From the NCBI GenBank assembly GCA_947644625.1, contig CANRZY010000013.1, positions 1 to 33,864 on the forward strand: a stretch of DNA of 33,864 bases. The letters run 5' to 3'. Both the position numbers and the translations under genes were made by a program. Positions within the stretch are counted from its first letter, which is position 1. Each line of letters opens with the position of its first letter. The DNA is from an uncultured Pseudoflavonifractor sp. (GTDB taxonomy: Bacteria > Bacillota > Clostridia > Oscillospirales > Oscillospiraceae). The notes below the pieces were generated by a model. That model saw only the letters and a list, made by a program, of their open reading frames with translations, did no database searches and was not told where the DNA came from. Of the stretch, positions 14,596 through 22,489 are shown piece after piece.

Positions 14596-14613
14596 TCAAG
14601 GGCTCAGGCTCAA
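14587..14613. repeat. 13-bp tandem repeat GGCTCAGGCTCAA
   Basis: Two perfect copies (14587-14599 and 14601-14613) separated by one G. Either copy can serve as the 5' arm of the terminator hairpin on the minus strand. Confidence 0.75.
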
Positions 14614-14769
14614 ATCGATATTGAGAGCTTGCTCTCGTTTGCAATGCCGGCAGTAGGCAAAGGCTTTAACCTTGCCGTCCGGCGGAAGGCGGAGGAGTTT
14701 CATCTGACCGCACTGGGGGCAGAGTGCCCATCCGTCCTTTGTGACCAGTTTATCAGGTTTGATTGACAT
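14596..14769 (-). CDS. Cys-rich zinc-ribbon protein, 57 aa
   Basis: ATG at 14769 with GGGGG 6 nt upstream. The product has WALCPQCGQMK and FAYCRHCKRE, two CxxC knuckles about 25 residues apart, as in Cys-rich KTR/Com-like small phage and conjugative-element proteins. It probably binds zinc and possibly nucleic acid. It is the last gene of the early operon and overlaps the repeat arm of the terminator. Confidence 0.7.
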   Translation of the reverse strand: MSIKPDKLVTKDGWALCPQCGQMKLLRLPPDGKVKAFAYCRHCKREQALNIDLSLSP

Positions 14770-14824
14770 TTGCAACCCCCTATCTCAAAACGTGCACAAA
14801 TAACCACCCTGTTACAAGATAGTT

Positions 14825-14842
14825 CGCGCGCGCACGCGCGCG
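14825..14842. repeat. Alternating CG tract, CGCGCGCGCACGCGCGCG
   Basis: 18 bp of alternating pyrimidine-purine, self-complementary except at the centre, lying 9 nt after the HUH Rep-like gene. It can extrude as a hairpin or adopt Z-DNA. Confidence 0.8.
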
Positions 14843-14850
14843 TTACTTAA

Positions 14851-15549
14851 CTATGGCTGAGGCTCGATCCAGGCACCGTAGCTGTAGGCGCCGAACTGGT
14901 TGGTCACTGACTTGCTGCGGTGCCAAGGTACCAGCTGCGGGATCTCGATGGCGCCGCTGGGGTCCATCCAGCGCTCCGGCGCCGGCGCCTTGGCAAGGAG
15001 GCTCCGGGAGCAGCCCCAAGGGTGGCGGCCGATGGGGATGATGATCCCATCGGTCCGCTCCTTGTGTAGATACTCCGCCAGCCGTCGGAAGCCTCCGTCA
15101 TACTCCTTGCGGTAGATCCCCGTGGAGGGATCCCGGCGGATCTTGGCCTTAAGCACCGGCTCCTCCCGGAGAACCATCCCGTCCCGCCAGAGGTGCCGGA
15201 CCTCCTCCGGCGCCAGGACATTGTAGTCGCAGACAAAATGGATGTGATACCGGCCGTCTCCATGGAGGCCCTCGATACAGTAGATGTAATCCAGAGGCCC
15301 ATCCTTCCACCGGACCGCCCGGGCCACATAGGCCCGGAGCGCCCGCCGGACCCCCGGGAAGTCCCAGGGGAGATGGGCGTCGTCAAAGGTGAGGACGTAC
15401 TGGGTACCGCCATAGCCGATCACCCCCAGGAGGTTTTCCAGCCGGTCCACCGATGACCTGGTCACGGCCGTCCGCTGGTGGCGCTTAAGCTCCGCCTTGT
15501 CCCGGTGGTCGGCAGAGGTATCCGCCGACGAGTACCGTGGGCGGATCAT
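14851..15549 (-). CDS. HUH endonuclease, rolling-circle Rep-like
   Basis: 232 residues from the ATG at 15549 (AGAGGTG upstream). Motif I is QYVLTFDD (about 50-57), the HUH motif is YHIHF (His102, His104) and the catalytic motif is AEYLHKE (Tyr160, Lys163), in the order of single-Tyr Rep proteins, such as G2P-type initiators. Such enzymes nick one strand and stay bound to the 5' end. The frame is open up to 15657, but those 36 codons include the palindrome at 15611 and look untranslated. Its job beside a DnaB-type replication module is unclear. Confidence 0.75.
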   Translation of the reverse strand: MIRPRYSSADTSADHRDKAELKRHQRTAVTRSSVDRLENLLGVIGYGGTQYVLTFDDAHLPWDFPGVRRALRAYVARAVRWKDGPLDYIYCIEGLHGDGRYHIHFVCDYNVLAPEEVRHLWRDGMVLREEPVLKAKIRRDPSTGIYRKEYDGGFRRLAEYLHKERTDGIIIPIGRHPWGCSRSLLAKAPAPERWMDPSGAIEIPQLVPWHRSKSVTNQFGAYSYGAWIEPQP

Positions 15550-15610
15550 CCGCACCTCTTTGACCAGCGGGCCGGCCCGGATCCGGCAGCATTGCCAGAT
15601 GGGCTTCTCC

Positions 15611-15632
15611 CCGGTGTCCAAATTGGACACCG
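15611..15632. repeat. Dispersed palindrome, copy 4
   Basis: GGTGTCCAAATTGGACACC core (15613-15631), perfect arms, extended by CC/G. It lies in the gap upstream of the HUH gene. Confidence 0.92.
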
Positions 15633-15653
15633 AGATCCCGTCCCTGCCATCTA

Positions 15654-16013
15654 TCATATCCGGACCTCGTTATCAAGGACGCCAAACATAAGGACGCCCT
15701 CCACCATCTTGTAGCTTAAGGTCACGCTCCCCTTGTCCGGCGCCCCAAGCTTCTCCCGCAAAAAACGCACGATTGGCTTAGACGTACAGCGCACCCCTCC
15801 CGATTCACTTGATGGGCAAAACCTGAGCGCTCCGCTCTTGCCTTCCGCTGGCTCCAACACAAAGCGCCGGCGGCCATCATGGCCCAGGTTGTAGCTGGAA
15901 GCCTTAGGCAGCTGGGCTGCCACCTCCAGCCCCAAATTAAGGGCTGTGGTGGAGAGGGTTATACCCCTCCGTCGCCCTCTGGTAGGTACCACGAGCTTAA
16001 ATCCTGACATCAT
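15654..16013 (-). CDS. Unknown phage protein, 119 aa
   Basis: Starts MMSGFKLVVPTRGRRRGITL with GAGGA upstream of the ATG at 16013 (16010 also possible). It is basic at the N-terminus, with RRRFVLEPAEG and VRFLREKLG segments and a beta-rich C-terminus. No recognised domain. It sits in the early operon between the gene at 16029 and the HUH protein; a DNA-associated role is only suggested by charge. Confidence 0.6.
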   Translation of the reverse strand: MMSGFKLVVPTRGRRRGITLSTTALNLGLEVAAQLPKASSYNLGHDGRRRFVLEPAEGKSGALRFCPSSESGGVRCTSKPIVRFLREKLGAPDKGSVTLSYKMVEGVLMFGVLDNEVRI

Positions 16014-16028
16014 GGTTGATCGTCCTCC

Positions 16029-16283
16029 TCATCTTTTGTGCGGGATCACGGCGGATACCACACCATTGCCAGCAATAGGTGGCTCAGACCACACCGGCGA
16101 TTCCGGCAGTAGCATCACGGATATCATTCCGCGGAATTGTTCCGCGGCCGTGGGATTGATCGACTTACCGTGTGCGTAGACCTGGGATATGATGGCACCG
16201 ATCTCACCGGCGATATCCAGGTCGGACCCTACGACATCAAAACGGGAGATACCGCCATGAGCGTCTATCTTAACGTCAATCAT
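16029..16283 (-). CDS. Unknown small phage protein, 84 aa
   Basis: MIDVKIDAHGGISRFDVVGS begins a protein with a helix around DIAGEIGAIISQVYAHGK and NPTAAEQFRGMI. GGGAGG precedes the ATG at 16283, which overlaps the parB stop by 8 nt, so it belongs to the parAB transcription unit. Function unknown. Confidence 0.6.
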   Translation of the reverse strand: MIDVKIDAHGGISRFDVVGSDLDIAGEIGAIISQVYAHGKSINPTAAEQFRGMISVMLLPESPVWSEPPIAGNGVVSAVIPHKR

Positions 16284-17802
16284 GGTCTGCGCCTCCCTGT
16301 TCCTCGCCGGGCAGGGGGAACCAGCCGGTGGGCGGTGTGAACATAGGCGTGCCGCCGCTAAAGCACCAGTCTCCGTCCTTCCACCGGCCCACGTTATACA
16401 TCACACCAACCTCGCCCAAGTCAAATTTCAGCGCCACAAGCTGGCCCTCCTCCGGGGGCTGGCTGGGCGGGAGCCACTGGGTACCCACAGCCTCCACCTG
16501 GACCGGCTGGCTCCCACCGCCCCGCTCATCCGTCCGGCACAGGAGGTAATCCACCGAGCATCCCAGAGCATCGGCGGCGTATATCAGAGGTCTGATCCGA
16601 CACTCATCCAGACCGTCCCCACCGGTGTAGGGCAATCCTCCGCTGCTGGGAGTAAGTTTCCGCCCCTGCTCAAAGTCCTCCACCATTTTCTCCCTGCGGA
16701 AGGCTCTGACGTGCGCCTTTTGGGCGTACTCCTCAAAGGTAAGGCCGGCGGCTGCCCGAGCCTCTCCAAAACGCTTCCAAAGCCGGATCCGGGGCGCCAG
16801 GATTTTTTCATTTTCTTGGGCCTTCTCCTCTTTTTCCTGCGCCCGTTTTGCTTTTGCCTTCTTCTTGGCCTTTTCCACCTCGCCGGAGAGATGGGGGCAG
16901 GCATACTCACAGACGCCAATATTGGGGCAGCAATGGCAGCACTTCCCATCCTGGCAATGGTCATCCCATTTACCATGCGCCATTCGCTTAAGCCGCAGCC
17001 CGGTGGCGTCACAGCTCTCACAGCTACCTTTGGGACCTTTCCTGGGCTTGAGTTCCCGCGCCGCTCGTTCGGCGTTATATTTTACGTTGCTCTCGTGCCA
17101 GTATTTACGGTCCAGATTTGACGACCCGCTGAGGGTTATAAGCTGGATCATAACTTGTTGCACACGCGGCGTCTGCTGGGCAAATACATACGCAACGCTT
17201 TCTTTGAGTTTCCCGGACTCCCAATCTTTTTTGAGCTCCTTGATTAGTTTCTCCCTAATCACCTTCAGCCGCCCCACCCTGGAGGACGCAATACCGCAGG
17301 TTTTGGCCACCCAGTCCCGGATCTTCCCGGGGAACTCATAGCCCTCCTCCTGGAGCTGGTAGAGACAGTCCTCCAGATCCTTGGTGGCCTGGGCCATCTC
17401 CGCGGGCGTCAGGCTTTGGGTCACGATGTTGCCCGACAGCAGCTTAAGCCGTTGCATGGCCGGCGATTCCTCCCGGTCTACCAGGCAGGGCGTCATGCGG
17501 TATTTCTCCTCGCCGGAGTCCACCAGCATTTTGATGGCCAGCCGCCGCCGGTGGCCCGATACGGCGATATACCGTCCCTCCGCCTCCGGGTTAGGCCGGA
17601 CGTCCAAGGGCTGCCGGAGTCCCACCAGGGAGATGTTTTTAGCCAGTTCCTCGATTCCGTCCACCTTGCGGTTTTGGGGATCCGGGTCAATCAGATCAAT
17701 GTCTATGTACTCGATCTGCTTCCGTCCCTCCCCGCCGGTGTCCAATTTAGACACCGAGCTCAGGGCGGCGGTCAGGTCAAACCCCTTTTTCATCTCAGCC
17801 AT
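16276..17802 (-). CDS. parB: Composite ParB-type partition protein
   Basis: 508 residues, far longer than usual (about 280). Residues 30-130 form the ParB N-terminal/CTP-binding domain with SGHRRRLA (C-motif, GERRxRA in typical ParB) and GNIVTQSLTPAEMA (ENxQRxxLxPxEEA-like). An HTH follows at about 163-182 (DWVAKTCGIASSRVGRLKVI). Then comes a Cys cluster (nine or more Cys at 261-302), a Lys/Glu-rich linker, an XRE-like segment (DALGCSVDYLLCRTD) and a C-terminal Trp-rich domain (443-500) resembling DUF551. GAGGAGG lies before the ATG at 17802. Codons 17-23 (VSKLDTG) are a copy of the dispersed palindrome, a possible parS. Confidence 0.85.
   Translation of the reverse strand: MAEMKKGFDLTAALSSVSKLDTGGEGRKQIEYIDIDLIDPDPQNRKVDGIEELAKNISLVGLRQPLDVRPNPEAEGRYIAVSGHRRRLAIKMLVDSGEEKYRMTPCLVDREESPAMQRLKLLSGNIVTQSLTPAEMAQATKDLEDCLYQLQEEGYEFPGKIRDWVAKTCGIASSRVGRLKVIREKLIKELKKDWESGKLKESVAYVFAQQTPRVQQVMIQLITLSGSSNLDRKYWHESNVKYNAERAARELKPRKGPKGSCESCDATGLRLKRMAHGKWDDHCQDGKCCHCCPNIGVCEYACPHLSGEVEKAKKKAKAKRAQEKEEKAQENEKILAPRIRLWKRFGEARAAAGLTFEEYAQKAHVRAFRREKMVEDFEQGRKLTPSSGGLPYTGGDGLDECRIRPLIYAADALGCSVDYLLCRTDERGGGSQPVQVEAVGTQWLPPSQPPEEGQLVALKFDLGEVGVMYNVGRWKDGDWCFSGGTPMFTPPTGWFPLPGEEQGGADHD
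17735..17756. repeat. Dispersed palindrome, copy 5 (inside parB)
   Basis: GGTGTCCAATTTAGACACC core (17737-17755), one arm mismatch. It lies in codons 17-23 of parB. Confidence 0.88.
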
Positions 17803-18601
17803 GCTTTTTGCCTCCTCTCAGAAGATCCCGGACAAATTTGCGGTAATCCACCCCCGCCGCCGACCGGGGCGAGCTCACCAGCAGCGGCTCCTGGACAAAG
17901 GTCATGTCATCCACCTTGTCGGTCCGGCGGATATGGCCAAATATCGGCAGGCCGCTCTCCCGGAGGATCCTCTCGGCCTCCTCCGTCCGGGGCGACTTGT
18001 ACCACATGGTGGGCAGGCACCCCAGCAGCTTAAGGGCTGGGTTGATCTTGCGCATGTTGTCGATCTGCCGGATGAGGTTGGTCATGCCCCGAAGGGCAAA
18101 GGCGTCCAGCTTGATGGGGATCAGGACCTCATCAGCCATCAGCAGGGCCGCCGCGCTGGCGGCGTTAAAGGCGGGAGGGCAGTCGATCAGGCAGTAGTCG
18201 TAGAGATCGCCGCCCCCGTCAGGATCATACAGCTCATCCAGATAGTCCCGGAGCTCCCGGAGGACGCCCACGTTGGCGTCTCCCCCCTTAACGCTGGAGA
18301 GATCCAGGTCCATCAAGCTCTCATCCCCGCAGATCAGCTCAACCCCGTCAAAATTGCTGATCTGGATATCGCTGCGGAGGGCCTCTCCGGGATCCGTGAG
18401 TGTCGGCCACTTGCGTAGGTGATGGGCAAGGCTGCCCGCCTCCGGATCCCCGCCGAAAAACTCGGTGGTATTACATTGGCTGTCAGCGTCGATCACCAGC
18501 ACAGACTGTTTGTAGTCCTTGGCCAGCACCGCCGCCATGTTGATGACGGTAGCCGTCTTGGCCACGCCGCCCTTCAGGTTTACCACTGCAATGGTCCTCA
18601 T
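17795..18601 (-). CDS. parA: ParA-type partition ATPase
   Basis: 268 residues starting MRTIAVVNLKGGVAKTATVI, with the deviant Walker A KGGVAKT at 10-16. VIDADSQCN is the A' motif and YCLIDCPPA the Walker B. There is no N-terminal HTH, so it is the short (type Ib/chromosomal) form. The ATG at 18601 overlaps the stop of the upstream zinc-ribbon gene (ATGA). ParA gradients on the nucleoid move ParB-bound DNA. Its presence with ParB suggests this element has an extrachromosomal phase or ancestor. Confidence 0.9.
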   Translation of the reverse strand: MRTIAVVNLKGGVAKTATVINMAAVLAKDYKQSVLVIDADSQCNTTEFFGGDPEAGSLAHHLRKWPTLTDPGEALRSDIQISNFDGVELICGDESLMDLDLSSVKGGDANVGVLRELRDYLDELYDPDGGGDLYDYCLIDCPPAFNAASAAALLMADEVLIPIKLDAFALRGMTNLIRQIDNMRKINPALKLLGCLPTMWYKSPRTEEAERILRESGLPIFGHIRRTDKVDDMTFVQEPLLVSSPRSAAGVDYRKFVRDLLRGGKKHG

Positions 18602-18861
18602 GTCATCACGTCCTTTTCGTCCATCTTCGCCCCACAGTTGGGGCAATACTCATCAATGATTCGTACTTTGTGGCAACAACTACATTCCATAGCAGTGGAA
18701 CCATGAAAATCCACTTCCTCGCCAATCCACCGCCCATGCCGCACCGGGGCCACGTCGGCGGCTTTTATTTCTTGCAAGTACATAATCACCAAGGATTTTC
18801 CCGGCCTCTTCATGCCCTCAATAGCTTGAAGCGCCCTATCCCGCTCAATGTACTCAGCCAT
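18598..18861 (-). CDS. Zinc-ribbon phage protein, 87 aa
   Basis: MAEYIERDRALQAIEG starts the protein; the C-terminus carries ECSCCHKVRI and YCPNCGAKMD, a four-Cys zinc ribbon. Proteins with GRWI ... CS-x-C ... YCPNCGAKMD endings are very common in Firmicute prophages; their role is unknown. ATGA-coupled to parA. Confidence 0.75.
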   Translation of the reverse strand: MAEYIERDRALQAIEGMKRPGKSLVIMYLQEIKAADVAPVRHGRWIGEEVDFHGSTAMECSCCHKVRIIDEYCPNCGAKMDEKDVMT

Positions 18862-19375
18862 GCTCTGCCTCCTTCCCCAGCGCCTCCTCGGCCTCCTGGC
18901 GGGTCAGAAAGACGGCTTTACCAAAATCCCTTAGCTCAAAGGTATAAGAACCTCCCTTGCCGTGGCCTTCAACAACCTCGACCTCAACGTCAACTGAACT
19001 TACTATCTCATTCCCCGGAACGTGAAACCTGGGGCCTTTGTAATACATAATGGAAAGCACTTTGCAGGTAATAACGCCGTATTCGGGAAGGTCAACCTCA
19101 TACAGTAAATCCCCCACCTTGCACGGCAGCACCACCAGCCGCCCTTCCTTCTCGGCACGGGCAAGTTCACGAATCCGCTTCAACCCAATTCCGTCTGCTG
19201 CTTCGGAATACCGTCTTAGAATGTCATACTGGATTCTGACCTCCTCAGGCTCCAGCCCGGTGTCCTCATAGGCGGAAAGGCGGTCAACCTCTTTTCCGCG
19301 CCTTTTTTCATCGTAGGCAACGCTTTGGTCATCAACGTACCATCCCTTATTGTCAATATGTGTCAACCTCTCCAT
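18854..19375 (-). CDS. Unknown phage protein, 173 aa
   Basis: The ATG at 19375 has AAGGAGG upstream; MERLTHIDNKGWYVDDQSVA. The segment DRLSAYEDTGLEPEEV is common at the start of small Firmicute phage proteins. RLVVLPCKVGDLLYEVD followed by a beta-rich domain and TRQEAEEAL is a recurring accessory phage architecture. No enzyme motif. It overlaps the next gene by 8 nt. Confidence 0.65.
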   Translation of the reverse strand: MERLTHIDNKGWYVDDQSVAYDEKRRGKEVDRLSAYEDTGLEPEEVRIQYDILRRYSEAADGIGLKRIRELARAEKEGRLVVLPCKVGDLLYEVDLPEYGVITCKVLSIMYYKGPRFHVPGNEIVSSVDVEVEVVEGHGKGGSYTFELRDFGKAVFLTRQEAEEALGKEAEHG

Positions 19376-19376
19376 G

Positions 19377-19790
19377 TCAATCCTCCTTCGGCGGCTCAGG
19401 CACGGCAAAGGGCATCCAGTGGGACGGCCCATAAGTCCAGTAGCGTCCATACCTCCGCCTGTCCTCGTCTGTCAGCGACTCCCAGCTGCCCACAAGGCAC
19501 CGCCGACAGACATGTACCTGCCCGTCCTTGTATGCCCATACTATGGTCAATTTTCCCGGCAGTCTCTCCTTGGCGCTGATCCAACCGTTACCCTGGGGCT
19601 TGGTGGCCGTTGACTGGGCGTCCGGGAGGGTGTGGAGCAGGGCGATGGCAGCGTCGTAGGCCTGCAAGATGACCTTGTCAGGCAATACAAGATCGCAACG
19701 CCCACAATCCCGGTCACAGCCGGGTCCACCTTGGCGGGCCACACAGGCCCGCTCATTGGTCAATACGTTGATGATCTCCTCAATGCTCAT
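19377..19790 (-). CDS. DUF551-type phage protein
   Basis: 137 residues. The N-terminal part has Cys residues (GCDRDCGRC). The C-terminal part reads WISAKERLPG ... VWAYKDGQV ... YGPSHWMPFAVPEPPKE, the DUF551 pattern (Trp-rich beta domain ending in HWMPLPEPP). The same fold seems to be fused to the end of the phage ParB. Function unknown. Confidence 0.75.
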   Translation of the reverse strand: MSIEEIINVLTNERACVARQGGPGCDRDCGRCDLVLPDKVILQAYDAAIALLHTLPDAQSTATKPQGNGWISAKERLPGKLTIVWAYKDGQVHVCRRCLVGSWESLTDEDRRRYGRYWTYGPSHWMPFAVPEPPKED

Positions 19791-20410
19791 AGCCTTTCCC
19801 CCCCATGCCGATAGGGCCTGGACTTGTTGTACTTGTGCTTGATCTGCAGGATGGTTTCCATGGGCACGTTGTTTTGCTTTGCCCAGTCAAGGATCATCTC
19901 CACACACATGATCAGGTGGGTGTAGGTAGCCTCCATGGGTGGGTGATCCTCCCCCCTTAGCGCATGGATATACGCCTCCGATATTCGGACGTGACAGAGG
20001 GCAATGGTCTGTATCACGCCCTCATACGCAGGGCTAAAGCCCATCTCGGCGTTAATATCCACCCCAGCCTCCGCCAGGGTGGCCAGGATCCGGAGGATAC
20101 AGTCAGCCAACTCTACGGCCACGCCGCAGGGCTTATCGCTCTTTGCCTTACAAGAGATCTCCGGGTGCTTCGGGTCGCGCACCCGGCTTCCGCAGTCCAT
20201 CCTTTCCTCCGCCGGCCTGTCGTCCTCACAAGCGCCCCCGGCATTGCAGGGGTGGTATAGCATAGGCCGCCCGGCCCTGTACTCCGCCACCGCCTCGCTC
20301 AGCTCCGAGTGCAGCATAACGGCGACTTCCGCAAAGCTGGGCCGCTTCTCCCACCAGCCATGGTCCACGGCACACTGGTGGACCTCCTTTGCAAATTCAT
20401 TCCAGTTCAT
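19787..20410 (-). CDS. MazG-like NTP pyrophosphohydrolase-type protein
   Basis: 207 residues. HSELSEAVAEY (ExxE-like) and VELADCILRI (ExxD-like) are the metal-binding motifs of the all-alpha NTP pyrophosphatase superfamily. A Cys-rich insertion (about residues 55-95) separates them. Phage MazG proteins hydrolyse unusual dNTPs or lower alarmone levels; the substrate here is unknown. GGAGAATTGACAG precedes the ATG at 20410. Confidence 0.75.
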   Translation of the reverse strand: MNWNEFAKEVHQCAVDHGWWEKRPSFAEVAVMLHSELSEAVAEYRAGRPMLYHPCNAGGACEDDRPAEERMDCGSRVRDPKHPEISCKAKSDKPCGVAVELADCILRILATLAEAGVDINAEMGFSPAYEGVIQTIALCHVRISEAYIHALRGEDHPPMEATYTHLIMCVEMILDWAKQNNVPMETILQIKHKYNKSRPYRHGGERL

Positions 20411-20426
20411 CTGTCAATTCTCCTTA

Positions 20427-21740
20427 TCAATCCTCTCCAAACGGCACATTGGGATCGGGCGTTGATAGCTCCTCCCATTGGAGTTGCTTATACTCCGGCT
20501 CCTTGCGCTTAGGGGGTGGCTGCTGATTGATGTGCCGCCGAAAGCTCTGGGTGGCGCCGTCAAAGGCCAGATACAGGGTGGCGAGTTCGCCCTCCTTGTT
20601 TTTCTCCAGGTTGAGGACACGCCGGGAGTCGGGATCATCCGGCTTTTCCCGGTATAGGATCATGATGGCGTCCGCGTCCTGCTCCAGCTGACCGGACTCC
20701 CGCAGATTGCGCATTCGAGGGGCGGGGATCTTGCCGTTGACCTTCTCTGGCCGGGTCAGCTGGGAGAGGGCCACCACCGTGATCCCCGAGGACCGGGCGC
20801 CGTTGTGGAGGGCCATGGAGATCCCGCTGACCTCCTCCGTCCGGTTTCGCCCGGAGGTGGGCCGTATGAGCTGCAGGTAGTCGATGTAGATGACGTCATA
20901 GCGTCGGTACCGGGCGTAGGATATGATATCCGCCGCCGTCATGCCAACCGCGTCCACGATCTCCAGCTGGTGAGCGGCAAAATCCTGGGACAACTCCGCA
21001 ATGGTATCATAGTCCTCCTGTGTGAGCTGCCGGTCCTTGATCTTGCCCATGGCGATGAGGGCCACCCGCGCCACCAGACGGTCTCCGATAGTGTCCTCAT
21101 CCGTCTCCAGGCTGTAAAAGCCCACTCTCTTGACCCTGGATTGGGTCCAGGCTGCGCTGAGAGCAAAAGCCGTCTTACCGTCGGAGGGATAGCCGGCCAG
21201 GATGACAAATTTACCGTGGGTGATCTTGAGCCGGTCCTCCATCCGGGAGATCCCCCAGGGGAGGTAATCCGGCTTGGTCTTTTGCCGCGCATAAAAGTTG
21301 GCCAGGATGGTCCCCATGTCCGACGCCTTGACCCCAGGCCTGTCCACCATAAGAGCGTCCAACTGGGCCACCACGTCCCGGATCTCCTCCGGCGCCACCG
21401 TTGTGGTGAGCCGCAGACCCAGGCTCTGGGCCCGGACGGACCTGGCCTCCTGGCGGAGCAGGGGCAAATACTCCCCCAGATTGGCGGTGGTAGGGGTCTC
21501 CTCCATGCAGGTCTTGACCAGGTCATAGAGTCCATCGCCCCCGTCGGCCTTGGCCTGCTCCAAAACCGTTACCGGGTCCACCGGCTTAGCCGCCGTATAG
21601 AGCTGCCGTGCCGCCAAAAATAGGATCCGACATTGGGGATCCGTAAAATCCTCCGGGGTGAGCTCCGACAACACCCGGGGCACACAGCGCTCCTCCAGGA
21701 GCATGGAGCCGATCACCGCTTTTTGTGCCGGCGTCACCAT
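20427..21740 (-). CDS. dnaB: Replicative DNA helicase, DnaB family
   Basis: 437 residues with an N-terminal DnaB domain (AQKAVIGSMLLEERCVPRVL), Walker A GYPSDGKT at 183-190, Walker B VIYIDYLQLI near 280, and LSQLTRPEK and RNLRESGQLEQDADAIM further on. It unwinds the fork for phage replication. AGGAGG lies 8 nt before the ATG at 21740, which overlaps the initiator gene by 7 nt. Confidence 0.93.
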   Translation of the reverse strand: MVTPAQKAVIGSMLLEERCVPRVLSELTPEDFTDPQCRILFLAARQLYTAAKPVDPVTVLEQAKADGGDGLYDLVKTCMEETPTTANLGEYLPLLRQEARSVRAQSLGLRLTTTVAPEEIRDVVAQLDALMVDRPGVKASDMGTILANFYARQKTKPDYLPWGISRMEDRLKITHGKFVILAGYPSDGKTAFALSAAWTQSRVKRVGFYSLETDEDTIGDRLVARVALIAMGKIKDRQLTQEDYDTIAELSQDFAAHQLEIVDAVGMTAADIISYARYRRYDVIYIDYLQLIRPTSGRNRTEEVSGISMALHNGARSSGITVVALSQLTRPEKVNGKIPAPRMRNLRESGQLEQDADAIMILYREKPDDPDSRRVLNLEKNKEGELATLYLAFDGATQSFRRHINQQPPPKRKEPEYKQLQWEELSTPDPNVPFGED

Positions 21741-22489
21741 GGCTGTAGCCTCCTATCCTCCACCACGGCCGGGCTCTCCTTCGGAGGCACGGGAGGCGGC
21801 GTTTTGACGTCCTCCCATCGTCGGTTGCGCAGCCACCGGCAGGCATAGGGGATCCCGATCCTCCGCCGCCAGTCCTCGCTCTGGACCTGGACTTGGAGGG
21901 CTTGTCCCATGGTCCGGATCAGATCGTCATCCGGCTTGAGCCTGTCCCACTCCCGGACCGCCCCGGCCCGGTCCTCCCCCCGAGCATGATCCCGGTAATA
22001 GGCCCAAAACCCTTCAAAGCGTTCCGGCTTCCATTTGGGGATCGCTTTTGCACGATTCCCCCTTTGGGGGGATATAAGGGGGATGTTCTCTTTACACTGT
22101 TCATCCTTAATAGGAAATCCATTTTCGGCGGGAGGGTCCGCTTTTTTTTGGCGGGACCTCCCGCCATTTTTGGCGGGAGGGGTCACACCTGTCTGGAGCC
22201 CCGCATAGATCCGTCGTTCCTCCACCTCTTTTGTCCGTCTGTCACGGACGATATCCACTTGGATGTATCCCCGCTCGCTCAGAGCGGAAAGCAGTCGCCG
22301 AATCGTAGTCGTACCCCAGCCGTATAGCTTGGAAAAATAGGCATTGGTGGCATAGCAATATCCCCGCTGGTCACACAGGGATGAGATCTCCCCATACAGG
22401 AGTTTGGCATTGGGCGGCAAGTCATCATCGTAGCGCACCTCTGCCGGTATCACAGCCCAGTAGGCTGGCTTTTGGTTATCCACCGACAT
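21734..22489 (-). CDS. Replication initiator/helicase loader-like HTH protein
   Basis: 251 residues. Residues 20-85 form a winged HTH (LPPNAKLLYGEISSLCDQRG ... GWGTTTIRRLLSALSERGYI), the domain found in phage replication initiators. The C-terminus (FEGFWAYYRDHARGEDRAGA ... WRRRIGIPYACRWLRNRRWE) resembles phage replisome organiser tails. The linker (PPAKNGG and PPAENG repeats) is encoded by DNA direct repeats at 22122-22182, a likely origin, as in lambda O. It directly precedes dnaB. Confidence 0.75.
   Translation of the reverse strand: MSVDNQKPAYWAVIPAEVRYDDDLPPNAKLLYGEISSLCDQRGYCYATNAYFSKLYGWGTTTIRRLLSALSERGYIQVDIVRDRRTKEVEERRIYAGLQTGVTPPAKNGGRSRQKKADPPAENGFPIKDEQCKENIPLISPQRGNRAKAIPKWKPERFEGFWAYYRDHARGEDRAGAVREWDRLKPDDDLIRTMGQALQVQVQSEDWRRRIGIPYACRWLRNRRWEDVKTPPPVPPKESPAVVEDRRLQPW
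22122..22182. repeat. Iterons, candidate phage replication origin
   Basis: TTTTCGGCGGGAGGG (22122-22136), TTTTTGGCGGGACC (22145-22158) and TTTTTGGCGGGAGGGG (22167-22182) are direct repeats; ACCTCCCGCC (22156-22165) is an inverted copy. A T-rich stretch and the hairpin CCCCC-TTT-GGGGG (about 22058-22070) lie nearby. Confidence 0.65.
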
